Positions 8,536 through 17,181 of a DNA stretch of 64,000 nucleotides are shown here, piece after piece. Every line of letters begins with the position of its first letter. Positions within the stretch are counted from its first letter, which is position 1. Both the position numbers and the translations under genes were made by a program. The DNA is from Paenibacillus endoradicis (lineage in GTDB: Bacteria > Bacillota > Bacilli > Paenibacillales > Paenibacillaceae): positions 62,001 to 126,000 of the forward strand of contig NZ_JANQBB010000009.1 in assembly GCF_024721975.1 (NCBI RefSeq). The letters are read 5' to 3'. The notes beneath the pieces were generated by a model, which ran no database searches, had not been told where the DNA came from, and worked only from the letters and a program-made list of their open reading frames with translations.

Positions 8536-10014
8536 CTATAGGATGATCGCAATTAAGCCACCAGATCCTTCGTTAATAATTCTACCAAGCGTTTCTTGAA
8601 GTTTGTAACGCGCGTTGTCAGGCATCATTGCAATTTTACCTTGAATACCTTCTCGCACAATATTGTGTAAAGAACGACCAAATATATCGGATTCCCAAAT
8701 TTTAATTGGGTCATTCTCAAAATCTTGCATTAAGTATCGAACTAGCTCTTCACTTTGTTTTTCAGTGCCAATAATCGGAGCGAACTCAGATTCCACATCG
8801 ACACGGATCATATGAATGGAAGGCGCTGTTGCTTTCAAGCGAACTCCGAAACGAGAACCTTGACGGATCAATTCTGGCTCATCAAGTGCCATTTCTGCTA
8901 GAGATGGAGCTGCAATGCCGTAACCCGTTGTTTTTACCATTTCTAGTGCCTCTGCAAAGCGATCATACTCTTTCTTCGCATGAGCGAATTCTTGCATTAA
9001 AGATAGCAAGTGATCTTTACCGCGAATCTCTACTCCAACCACTTCCATTAAGATTTGGTCGTAGAGTTCATCCGGCGCGTATAGATCAATTTCAGCAACA
9101 CCTTGACCCATATCCATTCCACTTAATCCTGCACGACTAATAAAGTCATATTCGAGGAATTGTTGAACTACACGATCTACATCACGTAATCTTCTAATGT
9201 CCTTAACTGTGTCTCGTACAGAATTTTCAAAGTTACTACGTAACCAGTGTTGCTCAGCAAGTACCATAACCCAGCTAGGAAGATTAACGTTCACTTCATG
9301 AACAGGGAACTCATATAGTACTTCTCGCAAGATCGCAAGTCCTTCTTCTTCATTCATCGTTGCAACGCTAAGTGCGATTACCGGAATATCGTACTTGTCT
9401 TGAAGCTCTTGACGAAGTGCTTGAGTTTCCTCACTACGCGGGCGTGTAGAGTTGATAATTACTACAAAAGGTTTGCCAACTTCTTTCAATTCTTCAACCA
9501 CTCGTTCTTCAGCATCCACATATGAACTACGTGGAATTTCAGCTATCGTACCATCTGTTGTAACTAGAACACCTAGAGTAGAGTGTTCTTGAATTACTTT
9601 GCGAGTACCGATCTCCGCTGCTTCTTGGAACGGAATTGCTTCGTCAAACCAAGGTGTAGTGATCATACGAGGTCCATTCTCGTCCTCATAGCCCTTCGCA
9701 CCTTCAACTGCATAGCCAACACAATCTACTAGTCTTACATTCACTTCTAAGCCTTCAGCTACTCGTAATTGCACCGCTTGATTGGGTACGAATTTCGGCT
9801 CAGTCGTCATAATTGTTTTACCTGCGGCACTTTGTGGCAACTCATCAACAGCACGAATTCGTTCTGACTCTACTGGAATGTTGGGAAGAACCACCGTTTC
9901 CATAAATCTTTTGATGAACGTTGATTTCCCCGTACGGACCGCACCGACCACGCCGAGGTAAATATCCCCGCCAGTTCTTTCGGCAATGTCCTTGAAAATA
10001 TCTACTTTATTCAC
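8536..10014 (-). CDS. spoIVA: Stage IV sporulation protein A, spore coat morphogenetic ATPase
   Basis: SpoIVA hydrolyses ATP to polymerise on the outer forespore membrane and forms the basement layer on which the coat and cortex depend. With the GTG start at 10014 the protein has 492 aa, the B. subtilis length. The GTG is preceded by GGGAGGGG at 7 bases, and the sequence then runs NKVDIFKDIAERTGG as in homologues; a longer frame to 10095 has no support. Walker A is GAVRTGKST near residues 24-32. TTDGTIAEIPR and GSGGLIAIIL at the extreme C-terminus are family hallmarks. Transcription is expected in the mother cell under SigmaE. Confidence 0.98.
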   Translation of the reverse strand: MNKVDIFKDIAERTGGDIYLGVVGAVRTGKSTFIKRFMETVVLPNIPVESERIRAVDELPQSAAGKTIMTTEPKFVPNQAVQLRVAEGLEVNVRLVDCVGYAVEGAKGYEDENGPRMITTPWFDEAIPFQEAAEIGTRKVIQEHSTLGVLVTTDGTIAEIPRSSYVDAEERVVEELKEVGKPFVVIINSTRPRSEETQALRQELQDKYDIPVIALSVATMNEEEGLAILREVLYEFPVHEVNVNLPSWVMVLAEQHWLRSNFENSVRDTVKDIRRLRDVDRVVQQFLEYDFISRAGLSGMDMGQGVAEIDLYAPDELYDQILMEVVGVEIRGKDHLLSLMQEFAHAKKEYDRFAEALEMVKTTGYGIAAPSLAEMALDEPELIRQGSRFGVRLKATAPSIHMIRVDVESEFAPIIGTEKQSEELVRYLMQDFENDPIKIWESDIFGRSLHNIVREGIQGKIAMMPDNARYKLQETLGRIINEGSGGLIAIIL

Positions 10015-10112
10015 TGAATATCCCCTCCCAATTGATTTTCCGGTTCGCCGCCATCCACCGGTCAAGAGGGCAGGCCAGCGACGCAACTCGTACATACTTA
10101 TTGGACTAGTTA

Positions 10113-10140
10113 TAGCTTATGTTCACTTTGTCCAATTATT
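10113..10140 (-). promoter_or_regulatory. Possible SigmaE promoter of spoIVA
   Basis: On the minus strand AATAATT and CATAAGCT are about 13 bases apart, roughly 100 bases upstream of the GTG start. This loosely fits the SigmaE pattern. The match is weak and rests mostly on the known SigmaE control of spoIVA. Confidence 0.3.
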
Positions 10141-10275
10141 CCGATAGCTTCGAAAAGTTTTTAGTTTTTCTTGACTACCTGCCTTCCCTTCAAGACTCAA
10201 ATATATGTATATAGATAATGTTATATTCCTCTAATGACTAGAATATGATCTTTCAATTATAGAAATTAGATAGAA

Positions 10276-10321
10276 AGAGCCGTATTCATTATAGTGATTA
10301 CACTACAATGAATACGGCTCT
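10276..10321 (-). terminator. Intrinsic terminator after the sugar O-acetyltransferase
   Basis: A 15-bp perfect stem AGAGCCGTATTCATT and its complement. CTTTCT follows on the minus strand. Confidence 0.8.
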
Positions 10322-10372
10322 TGTGATTACTATTAAATTACGCTATTCAATCTGACTCAGATCAGGTTTTCA

Positions 10373-11008
10373 CTACCATTCCACATCATCAAACCTCATA
10401 TCTTTACGATAGTATTCTTTGTCATGATTAGTAATCTCACGGAGTACCCTGCACGGACTGCCTACAGCAACGACATTGGCTGGAATATCCTTCGTGACTA
10501 CAGAACCAGCTCCAATAACTGAGCCTGATCCTATTGTAACCCCTGGTAAGATGATGACACCCGCTCCAATCCATACATCATCTTCTATCACCACAGGCAA
10601 TGAGAATTGGTCCCCATCTTTGCGCAAATCTTTATGTACTGGATGTCCTGTTACGGAGATCGTAACATTAGGAGCAAACATAACATTATTACCGATCGTG
10701 ATTTTATAATCATCTACCAGTGTAAGATTGAAGTTAATATAAACATCATTCCCTAAAGTAGTATTTGATCCATAGGCAACACGTAGAGGGGGTTCGATCC
10801 AGATGTTTTTACCCGTCTTTCCAAAAATTTGTTGCACAAGTTCTTGTCTTTTCTCCACTTCTGAAGGTCTAGTTAAATTGAAATCATAAGTTAATTCCTT
10901 AGCATGTTCTCTTGCTGCAGCTAGTTCTTTCTTTTGCTCAGGATAACGATCATCATGATCTGTGTATAAATGTCCTATTTCCATACGTTGCTTAATATCC
11001 AATTTCAA
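10373..11008 (-). CDS. Maltose/galactoside O-acetyltransferase family protein
   Basis: Predicted cytoplasmic acetyl-CoA:sugar O-acetyltransferase (Maa/LacA/NodL type), 211 aa. The N-terminal MAC domain includes GHLYTDHDDRYPEQKKELAAAREHAKELTYDFN, and hexapeptide repeats follow. VTGHPVHKDLR carries the catalytic His near residue 117. VVIEDDVWIGAGVIILPGVTIG and GSVIGAGSVVTKDIPANVVAVG form the beta-helix. The first codon is TTG at 11008; TTG two codons on, or ATG at residue 9, are possible too. It interrupts the spoIVA-yphF neighbourhood of B. subtilis and is the third acetyltransferase within 4 kb. Confidence 0.9.
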   Translation of the reverse strand: MKLDIKQRMEIGHLYTDHDDRYPEQKKELAAAREHAKELTYDFNLTRPSEVEKRQELVQQIFGKTGKNIWIEPPLRVAYGSNTTLGNDVYINFNLTLVDDYKITIGNNVMFAPNVTISVTGHPVHKDLRKDGDQFSLPVVIEDDVWIGAGVIILPGVTIGSGSVIGAGSVVTKDIPANVVAVGSPCRVLREITNHDKEYYRKDMRFDDVEW

Positions 11009-11097
11009 AACTCCTCTTTCACATTAATATTATGATGTAGAGATATATGCCAGTTTCCGCAATGTGAAGAAGACTAAGTATTTAATACTACACTATC

Positions 11098-11841
11098 TTA
11101 TTCAAAAGCTACTGGATCACCATTAACTAATTTATATGCAGTTGATTTTACAGGAACATAATCAGAATTAGCAATTAGTAATTCTCTTAGATCTAGTTGG
11201 TCAGATACGACTAACGAACTATCTTTTTGAAGCAATTGCATAATATCAGATGCATAGTCAATATAGACATTTCCTTTATTGCTAATGAGCAACTCACTCA
11301 CATTACCAGTGTATACACTCTTAAGAGACGGTTTCTTAATTTTCAACTTATCAAAATCGATATAGAAGATCCCATCATATGCTTCCATACCTGCAGGAAT
11401 ATCACCATTAGCAGAAATATAATCGGTCACTTTTGACTGAAGATCAATGACTTGTTGCGTTAGTAGTATACTTTGAGCTTTCACAATAGGCTCTTCTTCC
11501 TCATTCAACACTAAATAATAGAAGTTACCTCCTGATTCAAAAGCTGAATTAGGAATATACTCAATATACTTTTCATCTACTAATTTACCAAAATCAACAC
11601 GGAATTTCTCATATTTAGCTACTGAACTTTCACTATTATGAATAGGTAACACACCAGAAGTTGTAAGATACTGTTCAACAGCACCCTGTATGTTACGCAT
11701 AGCCTCTTTAGTTACTACTACTCCAGAGCTTGTATCAGGTTTGGGATACATACAACCTGTCATGATCAAAGTTAGAGCAGTTACCAACATAATCAACTTG
11801 ACCAAAGACCTTGTTTTGCTTTTCTCAATAATCTTAATCAT
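11098..11841 (-). CDS. yphF: YphF-like lipoprotein
   Basis: A 247-aa predicted lipoprotein of unknown function. After a basic N-terminus there is a hydrophobic stretch (19-30) ending in the lipobox LIMTGC near residue 30. The mature part contains AMRNIQGAVEQYLTTSGVLPI, FRVDFGKLVDEKYIEYIPNSAFESGG, then a second similar half (VIDLQSKVTDYISANGDIP, FYIDFDKLKIKKPSL), so it looks like an internal duplication. Position next to spoIVA and general pattern match B. subtilis YphF; the symbol rests on that synteny. Confidence 0.8.
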   Translation of the reverse strand: MIKIIEKSKTRSLVKLIMLVTALTLIMTGCMYPKPDTSSGVVVTKEAMRNIQGAVEQYLTTSGVLPIHNSESSVAKYEKFRVDFGKLVDEKYIEYIPNSAFESGGNFYYLVLNEEEEPIVKAQSILLTQQVIDLQSKVTDYISANGDIPAGMEAYDGIFYIDFDKLKIKKPSLKSVYTGNVSELLISNKGNVYIDYASDIMQLLQKDSSLVVSDQLDLRELLIANSDYVPVKSTAYKLVNGDPVAFE

Positions 11842-11850
11842 CTTATCCCC

Positions 11851-12195
11851 CTACCACAATGAGTCATCTTCTTCTTGCTGTTTCAGTTGCTTAGCAATCG
11901 CCGCTCGAAGAGGATCAGGTGGTAACTCGACAGTAACTGCCCTCTGTACAATTGCTTGACATGCCAAACGAGTGCCTGTCTGCTCAAGTCCTGCAAGCTT
12001 GCGTCGTTCATTATCTTTCATAGGCGCTAAGCCACTAGAATCAGCGATATTGACTTTACACATAAAGCAAGCAGCGTTACCACCACATCTAGTAACAATA
12101 GCAATACCAGCCTTTCTAGCTGCTTGTAGCACCGTTGTACCTGGCCTTACTTTGATCGTTCGATTCAATGGTAAGAAAACTACCTCTGCATCCAT
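11851..12195 (-). CDS. [2Fe-2S] ferredoxin
   Basis: Small electron carrier of the plant/adrenodoxin fold, 114 aa. Cluster ligands lie in CGGNAACFMC (spacing C-x5-C-x2-C) with the fourth Cys in RLACQAIV. The start at 12195 is chosen because GGGGTG lies 6 bases upstream of that ATG. The redox partner is unknown. It follows a second ferredoxin gene by 16 bases, so the two are probably cotranscribed. Confidence 0.88.
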   Translation of the reverse strand: MDAEVVFLPLNRTIKVRPGTTVLQAARKAGIAIVTRCGGNAACFMCKVNIADSSGLAPMKDNERRKLAGLEQTGTRLACQAIVQRAVTVELPPDPLRAAIAKQLKQQEEDDSLW

Positions 12196-12211
12196 AGGGA
12201 ACACCCCACAA

Positions 12212-12511
12212 TTAGAAATATGTCTTGTTAATCGCGATAATTTTGCCTTCAGTACCTGTAATAACTGCTTGACAACCTAAGCGATATCCTTGTTCAAATT
12301 CTTCAGGCTCAAGACGATCCCATTCTGCATCGGTTACCTCATCAAGCAAATCAGCGCCTTCGACAATTAGACAGCGACAACGTGCGCATGTCCCTCTTGT
12401 ACACGAGTAACTCCAATCTACTTTGTGTTTAATGGCATGATCCAAGATGGTTAATCCATCTTCAGCTTCAACTGTACTTGTTATTGTTCTACCTTTAAGT
12501 TCTAATTCCAT
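12212..12511 (-). CDS. [2Fe-2S] ferredoxin
   Basis: A 99-aa ferredoxin with ligands C37, C42 and C45 in SCTRGTCARC and a fourth Cys in RLGCQAVI. GLTILDHAIKHKVDWSYSC is the typical approach to the cluster loop. The acidic region EVTDAEWDRLEPEEFEQG is typical of adrenodoxin-like partners. SD GAGG precedes ATG. Together with the downstream ferredoxin it forms a pair inserted between yphF and yphE. Confidence 0.9.
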   Translation of the reverse strand: MELELKGRTITSTVEAEDGLTILDHAIKHKVDWSYSCTRGTCARCRCLIVEGADLLDEVTDAEWDRLEPEEFEQGYRLGCQAVITGTEGKIIAINKTYF

Positions 12512-12550
12512 ATGCCCAACCTCAATTCCTTTCGCTCACAACATTATGTA

Positions 12551-12730
12551 TTATATTATGGAAAGAAGACCCAATAAAAATCCGATACATAGCATTATAA
12601 AAGCAACAGTCGATAAAATCCCTTTAATAACACCTTTAGTTTTTATTCGTGCAAAAGTAATAATAACTGCAGCAATTGCCATAAGGCCTATTCCTATTAA
12701 AGACATCCACATCTTAGTCATTGGATCCAT
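12551..12730 (-). CDS. yphE: YphE-like small membrane protein (DUF2768)
   Basis: A 59-aa protein with two hydrophobic segments. It begins MDPMTKMWMSLIGIGLMAIA, continues AAVIITFARIKTKGVIKGIL, and ends in a second membrane stretch. This matches the DUF2768/YphE family found near gpsA and spoIVA in Bacillus. A GGGGG SD precedes the ATG at 12730 and the stop is at 12551. Function unknown; the family is linked to sporulation by context only. Confidence 0.85.
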   Translation of the reverse strand: MDPMTKMWMSLIGIGLMAIAAVIITFARIKTKGVIKGILSTVAFIMLCIGFLLGLLSII

Positions 12731-12832
12731 GAAATATTTCCCCCATCTACCTATGTATGTATTGTTTATTCTACATCATTATAGCATCTCTCTAATATTG
12801 TGACAAAGCTAGTAAAACAGTAATGCAAAAAA

Positions 12833-12881
12833 ATGACATAGAGTAATGGTCACTTGTGATGAACGCATTATTCTATGTCAT
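12833..12881 (-). terminator. Intrinsic terminator after spoVIF
   Basis: A 16-bp stem ATGACATAGAGTAATG with one mismatch, followed by seven T on the minus strand. Confidence 0.9.
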
Positions 12882-12893
12882 AGCCAATCTTTA

Positions 12894-13166
12894 CTATTTA
12901 ATTAGTATTTTCATTAATGTTTCAATATTTGATGTTTTCATACCGCTTGACTTTATCGTCTTCACAATATGCTCGAATTGTGTGTCGTTCATTTTAATTT
13001 TAGCCATATCTGCAATGGATCTCACTAATTTACGAAGCTCTACTTCGTTTTCTAATGAGTCAGGTTGAACGGTGTTAGCAATTTTGCTAACTGAATTTGT
13101 AGTAATATTTTTACCTGTTTTTTTCTTGATGGCACTTAATACATCTTTGGATAAATCGTTGGACAT
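12894..13166 (-). CDS. spoVIF: Stage VI sporulation protein F
   Basis: SpoVIF (formerly YjcC) is a late mother-cell protein in Bacillus needed for proper coat assembly. It has 90 aa. The stretches KKKTGKNITTNSVSKIANTVQP, ELRKLVRSIADMA and IVKTIKSSGMKTSNIETLMK match the family layout. SD GGAGG. It stands alone between yphE and gpsA. Confidence 0.85.
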   Translation of the reverse strand: MSNDLSKDVLSAIKKKTGKNITTNSVSKIANTVQPDSLENEVELRKLVRSIADMAKIKMNDTQFEHIVKTIKSSGMKTSNIETLMKILIK

Positions 13167-13234
13167 AACAAAACCTCCTCTACGATACGTATTCTACATA
13201 TCATATGAGAAGGTTTATTAGGTTGTGATTTAGA

Positions 13235-14263
13235 TTATTGATTAGGTTCCATTTCATTCGTCCGAACTCTACCCATTAATACTCCAATTGACTTATTAAT
13301 TGGCTGGTCATTGAACAACACTTCATACAATTGATTCGTAATTGGCATCTCAATATTATAAATCTTGGCAAGATCATGAGCTGCTCTAGTTGTTTTAACC
13401 CCTTCGACGACCATGCCCATTTTCTCAAGAACAGTAGAAAGTGGCGTTCCATCGGCAAGCATATATCCAGCACGGAAGTTACGACTATGCTGACTTGTCG
13501 CAGTAACGACTAGATCACCAACACCCGCAAGACCGATAAAAGTTAATGGATTTGCCCCCATCGCTGTTCCAAGTCTTGAGATTTCAGCCAAACCGCGAGT
13601 TAACAACGCTGCTTTTGCATTATCACCTAAGTCTAATCCATTAATTATACCTGCAGCTAATGCAATAATATTTTTCAACGCACCTGCAACTTCAATACCA
13701 ATGACATCATTATTCGTGTATACACGAAAATCAGAATTCATTAACGCTTCTTGTGCTTTCTCAGCAATATGTATATTTTCCGCAGCTACGACCACAGTCG
13801 TAGGGAGCTTTAAAATAACTTCTTCTGCATGACTAGGACCAGATATTACAGCGATTTCCGAAAGTGGACGTCCAAGCGCTTCAGAAAGAACGACAGACAT
13901 TCGTTTCAACTTCTCAGGTTCAAAACCTTTCGTTGCATGAACGACGATGGTCTCCGCTTCAAGAAATGGTTTCGCTAACTCAGCAACTGATCTCATCGCA
14001 CTTGAAGGAGCAACAAATAATACAATCGTAGAATGGGCTAAAGCTTCTTCCATATTTGTAGTCGCCCTTATATTGCTTGGCAATGTTATATTCGGTAAAT
14101 ATTTGTTGTTGATATGATTCACATTAATCTCTTCAGCTTGTTGCTCTGTTCTGGTCCATACTACGACATCGTATTGATTGGATGCCAGTACAAAAGCAAG
14201 CGCTGTCCCCCAACTACCTGCAACAACTACAGTCGCTTTTCGCTTGGCTTCGATCAAAGACAT
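13235..14263 (-). CDS. gpsA: Glycerol-3-phosphate dehydrogenase [NAD(P)+]
   Basis: Reduces dihydroxyacetone phosphate to sn-glycerol-3-phosphate, the start of phospholipid synthesis. It has 342 aa (typical 335-345). The dinucleotide-binding loop reads VVVAGSWGTALA at residues 12-23: the first Gly of the usual GAGSWG is Val14. ISGPSHAEEV, GALKNIIALAAGI with the catalytic Lys near 196, and LGDNAKAALLTRGLAEI are intact. It starts 4 bases after the plsY stop and is surely cotranscribed with it. Confidence 0.96.
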   Translation of the reverse strand: MSLIEAKRKATVVVAGSWGTALAFVLASNQYDVVVWTRTEQQAEEINVNHINNKYLPNITLPSNIRATTNMEEALAHSTIVLFVAPSSAMRSVAELAKPFLEAETIVVHATKGFEPEKLKRMSVVLSEALGRPLSEIAVISGPSHAEEVILKLPTTVVVAAENIHIAEKAQEALMNSDFRVYTNNDVIGIEVAGALKNIIALAAGIINGLDLGDNAKAALLTRGLAEISRLGTAMGANPLTFIGLAGVGDLVVTATSQHSRNFRAGYMLADGTPLSTVLEKMGMVVEGVKTTRAAHDLAKIYNIEMPITNQLYEVLFNDQPINKSIGVLMGRVRTNEMEPNQ

Positions 14264-14267
14264 AACA

Positions 14268-14864
14268 CTATACTCCTTTCTTACTACCTAATTTGTTCTC
14301 AGTTCCATTCATCAGTTTCACAATATTGGAGCGATGACGTATGAATGCAAATATACAAATGACTAACGTCCCAATAAAGTTTGGCCAATTAAATTGTAAA
14401 ATAAGCACAAAAATAGGTGTTAAGAACGTGAAAATCAACGAACCTAGAGAGACATAACGAGTAAATACGATAGCGAGTATAGCTATTATCCCTGCAATTA
14501 ATGCAGGAATAAACACTAACGAAGTAAGCACTCCGATAGCAGTAGCGATACCTTTTCCACCTTTGAATTTAAACCAGATTGGCCAGTTATGACCTACAAT
14601 AGCTGCCAAACCACAAATGACAGGCAACCATGCTTGATCAGACAAGTTACTAGCAACTAATACACTACCCATACCTTTTAATAAATCAAGCACAAGCACT
14701 AGAATGGCTGGACCTATACCAAGCACTCGTAATGTATTCGTAGCACCGGCATTGCCGCTTCCATGATTTCGAATGTCGATACCTTTGAATAGCTTTGCAA
14801 TAACAATACTGAATGAGATTGACCCTACTAGATAACTGATAACAATTAATAATAATGGTACCAC
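14268..14864 (-). CDS. plsY: Acyl-phosphate glycerol-3-phosphate acyltransferase
   Basis: Membrane enzyme that transfers an acyl group from acyl-phosphate to glycerol-3-phosphate, the product of adjacent GpsA. It has 198 aa and about five membrane helices. The family motifs are GSISFSIVIAK, GSGNAGATNTLRVLG near residues 35-50 and GHNWPIWFKFKGGKGIAT near 91-108. The start codon is GTG at 14864 with AGGGGAG upstream. Confidence 0.96.
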   Translation of the reverse strand: MVPLLLIVISYLVGSISFSIVIAKLFKGIDIRNHGSGNAGATNTLRVLGIGPAILVLVLDLLKGMGSVLVASNLSDQAWLPVICGLAAIVGHNWPIWFKFKGGKGIATAIGVLTSLVFIPALIAGIIAILAIVFTRYVSLGSLIFTFLTPIFVLILQFNWPNFIGTLVICIFAFIRHRSNIVKLMNGTENKLGSKKGV

Positions 14865-14875
14865 ACTGTTCTCCC

Positions 14876-16198
14876 CTAATCTTGATCAGATTTTTTTCTA
14901 GAAAAGATGCGCAGAGGTGTACCTTCAAAGTTGAATGCAGCACGGATTTTGTTCTCCAAATATCGCGCATAAGAGAAATGCATCAATTCAGGATCATTTA
15001 CGAAACAGATAATTGTTGGTGGTTTTGTAGCAACTTGTGTAACATAACTAATACGAAGTCGCTTACCTTTATCAGAAGGAGCAGGATTCATCGCTACTGC
15101 ATCTGTTACGACATCATTTAGTAGATGCGTTGCAATACGAAGAGCATGTTGTTCGGATACATGGTTAATAACAGGTATTAACTTATGTAAGCGAAGCTTT
15201 GTTTTAGCTGACAAGAAAGCTACCGGTGCATACGTCATGAAGATAAACTCATCACGAATACTCTCAGTAAAGTGTTGCATCGTTTTACCGTCTTTTTCTA
15301 CCGCATCCCATTTGTTCACAACAAAAATAGATGCTTTACCGGCTTCATGAGCATAACCAGCAATATGTTTATCTTGATCAATAATGCCTTCTTCACCATT
15401 AATGACTACTAGAACAACATCTGCTCTTTCAATTGCTTTCATTGCACGCATAACACTATACTTTTCAGTATTCTCATACACTTTTCCACGTTTACGCATA
15501 CCGGCAGTATCAATCAGCACATACTTCTGACCATCAACTTCAAATGGCGTATCGATTGCATCACGGGTAGTTCCAGCTATGTTACTTACAATAACGCGGT
15601 CCTCACCTAATAATGCATTAACAAGTGATGATTTACCTACATTCGGTCTACCTATTAATGCTACTTTAATAACATCATCATCATACTCATCTTCTTTAGG
15701 TTCTGGAAGTAGAATTGTAGCGGCTTCAAGTAGATCACCGATACCAATACCATGTGAACCAGAGATAGCGATCGGTTCACCAAATCCTAAAGAGTAAAAC
15801 TCATAGACTTCATCTTGTCGGCCGTCATTATCTACTTTATTAACAGCGAGAACGATCGGTTTTTTAGAACGATATAGCATTTGTGCTACTTCTTCGTCAG
15901 CATGAGTAATACCAACTTTAGCATCTACCATAAATATGATTACATCTGCCTCAGCAATCGCAAGCTCAGCTTGCATGCGAACAGATTTCATAATTTCATC
16001 TTCACCATCAATTTCAATACCACCAGTATCAATGATACTGAATAATTTCCCGCTCCATTCCGCTGTACCATACAGACGGTCTCGAGTAACACCTGGTTTA
16101 TCTTCAACGATAGCAAGTCGATCACCTATAATACGATTGAATATTGTTGACTTACCAACATTCGGTCGACCTACAATTGCGATAATGGGTCTAGCCAT
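14876..16198 (-). CDS. der: Ribosome biogenesis GTPase Der (EngA)
   Basis: Essential double GTPase needed for 50S assembly. It has 440 aa (B. subtilis 436). The first G domain carries [13 protein letters not shown] (10-22), DTGG and NKVD. The second carries [13 protein letters not shown] near 183, [11 protein letters not shown] and NKWD. A C-terminal KH-like domain ends the protein. The SD AGGAGTGG lies right next to a tandem palindromic repeat. der-plsY-gpsA run in the same direction with gaps of 11 and 4 bases. Confidence 0.98.
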   Translation of the reverse strand: MARPIIAIVGRPNVGKSTIFNRIIGDRLAIVEDKPGVTRDRLYGTAEWSGKLFSIIDTGGIEIDGEDEIMKSVRMQAELAIAEADVIIFMVDAKVGITHADEEVAQMLYRSKKPIVLAVNKVDNDGRQDEVYEFYSLGFGEPIAISGSHGIGIGDLLEAATILLPEPKEDEYDDDVIKVALIGRPNVGKSSLVNALLGEDRVIVSNIAGTTRDAIDTPFEVDGQKYVLIDTAGMRKRGKVYENTEKYSVMRAMKAIERADVVLVVINGEEGIIDQDKHIAGYAHEAGKASIFVVNKWDAVEKDGKTMQHFTESIRDEFIFMTYAPVAFLSAKTKLRLHKLIPVINHVSEQHALRIATHLLNDVVTDAVAMNPAPSDKGKRLRISYVTQVATKPPTIICFVNDPELMHFSYARYLENKIRAAFNFEGTPLRIFSRKKSDQD

Positions 16199-16216
16199 AT
16201 AATTATTTCCACTCCT

Positions 16217-16371
16217 ACTACTTTTTATTGTTAGACTTCTCGAAATAAACTTCTTGCAAATAAAAAGTTACTTCGAAAGCATTAACTACTTTTTATTGTT
16301 ACACTTCTCGAATAAACTTCTAGTAAATAAAAAGTTACATCGTAAGCACTAACTTACTTTTTGATTGTTAA
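16217..16371 (-). repeat. Tandem palindromic element upstream of der (about 2.3 copies, 67-68 bp)
   Basis: Copies start at 16217, 16285 and 16352 (partial). In the direction of der each reads roughly TAATGCTTTCGAAGTAAC, then TTTTTATTT, and ends AAAAAGTAGT just before AGGAG. The arms (CTTTTTATT and AATAAAAAG) can pair. The first copy directly abuts the der SD. Confidence 0.75.
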
Positions 16372-16418
16372 CTATTCATACTTTCGTTACCCATCATAGC
16401 AAAAAAGAACACAATTGG

Positions 16419-17066
16419 CTAACTTTTCGTTCTATTTTGTAGTATCTCTATGAAATTATGCCCAATTTTAACCACTAATTCGAATATAAGGATAAATATA
16501 TACCCAAATATTATTGACATAGAAATCATATCCCACCACAATAGATTACCGATATGGGCAATATATTCTCCTTTTTGTTGCCACAGCAATAATAACTCTG
16601 CACAAATTGCTCCCCAAAATACAATTGCACCTAATTGACTTATAGAAATCCCTAGAGCACCTAACAATACTCCACACCCGATCGGGATGTACCAGACAGC
16701 AATATTCGCCTCCACCCAAGGCGAATATAATATTATAGCATGACTAATTGTAGATACTAAAGCTAGTAACAAAATATACATTATGCTATATAGTACTTGA
16801 GATTTTTGCGGTATTCCCTTAAATAAAAATACCAATTGAAACAGTAGTATAAGTATTATTGAACCGTCTATTGTTAATTTAAACATATTAATATCAAGGG
16901 GAATGATCCATCCGAACCAATTCGATATCCATATACTTATATAAGATAAACCGATAAAAGTTACATTAACATGTCGATCCAACCAAGATTTCCAGCCCGT
17001 CAAAAACAAAATTAGTAGCATAATAAAAAGCAGTATTGTCCAGTATCCTTCTGTCATGTCGATCAC
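16419..17066 (-). CDS. yphA: YphA-like integral membrane protein
   Basis: A 215-aa very hydrophobic protein with about six or seven membrane segments and few charged residues; I see no catalytic motif. B. subtilis has the membrane protein YphA between der and ypfD (rpsA homologue), the same position as here, and this is the main reason for the name. Function unknown. Confidence 0.65.
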   Translation of the reverse strand: MIDMTEGYWTILLFIMLLILFLTGWKSWLDRHVNVTFIGLSYISIWISNWFGWIIPLDINMFKLTIDGSIILILLFQLVFLFKGIPQKSQVLYSIMYILLLALVSTISHAIILYSPWVEANIAVWYIPIGCGVLLGALGISISQLGAIVFWGAICAELLLLWQQKGEYIAHIGNLLWWDMISMSIIFGYIFILIFELVVKIGHNFIEILQNRTKS

Positions 17067-17114
17067 CTAATATTAATATGTGCTATTTATTCATATTTCA
17101 CGCATCAATAAGAA

Positions 17115-17153
17115 AAAGCCTTTAACAACAGATAATCTGTTGTTAAAGGCTTT
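17115..17153 (-). terminator. Intrinsic terminator after the S1-domain gene
   Basis: An 18-bp perfect stem AAAGCCTTTAACAACAGA with a 3-base loop. A TTTTTC tail follows on the minus strand. Confidence 0.92.
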
Positions 17154-17181
17154 CCATGTTACATAGGTATCTAATACCGTC

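Noticed and set aside
10015..10095. N-terminal extension of SpoIVA
   Set aside because: The 27 extra residues are basic and Trp-rich and run over the SD. The GTG start gives the conserved N-terminus and the family length.
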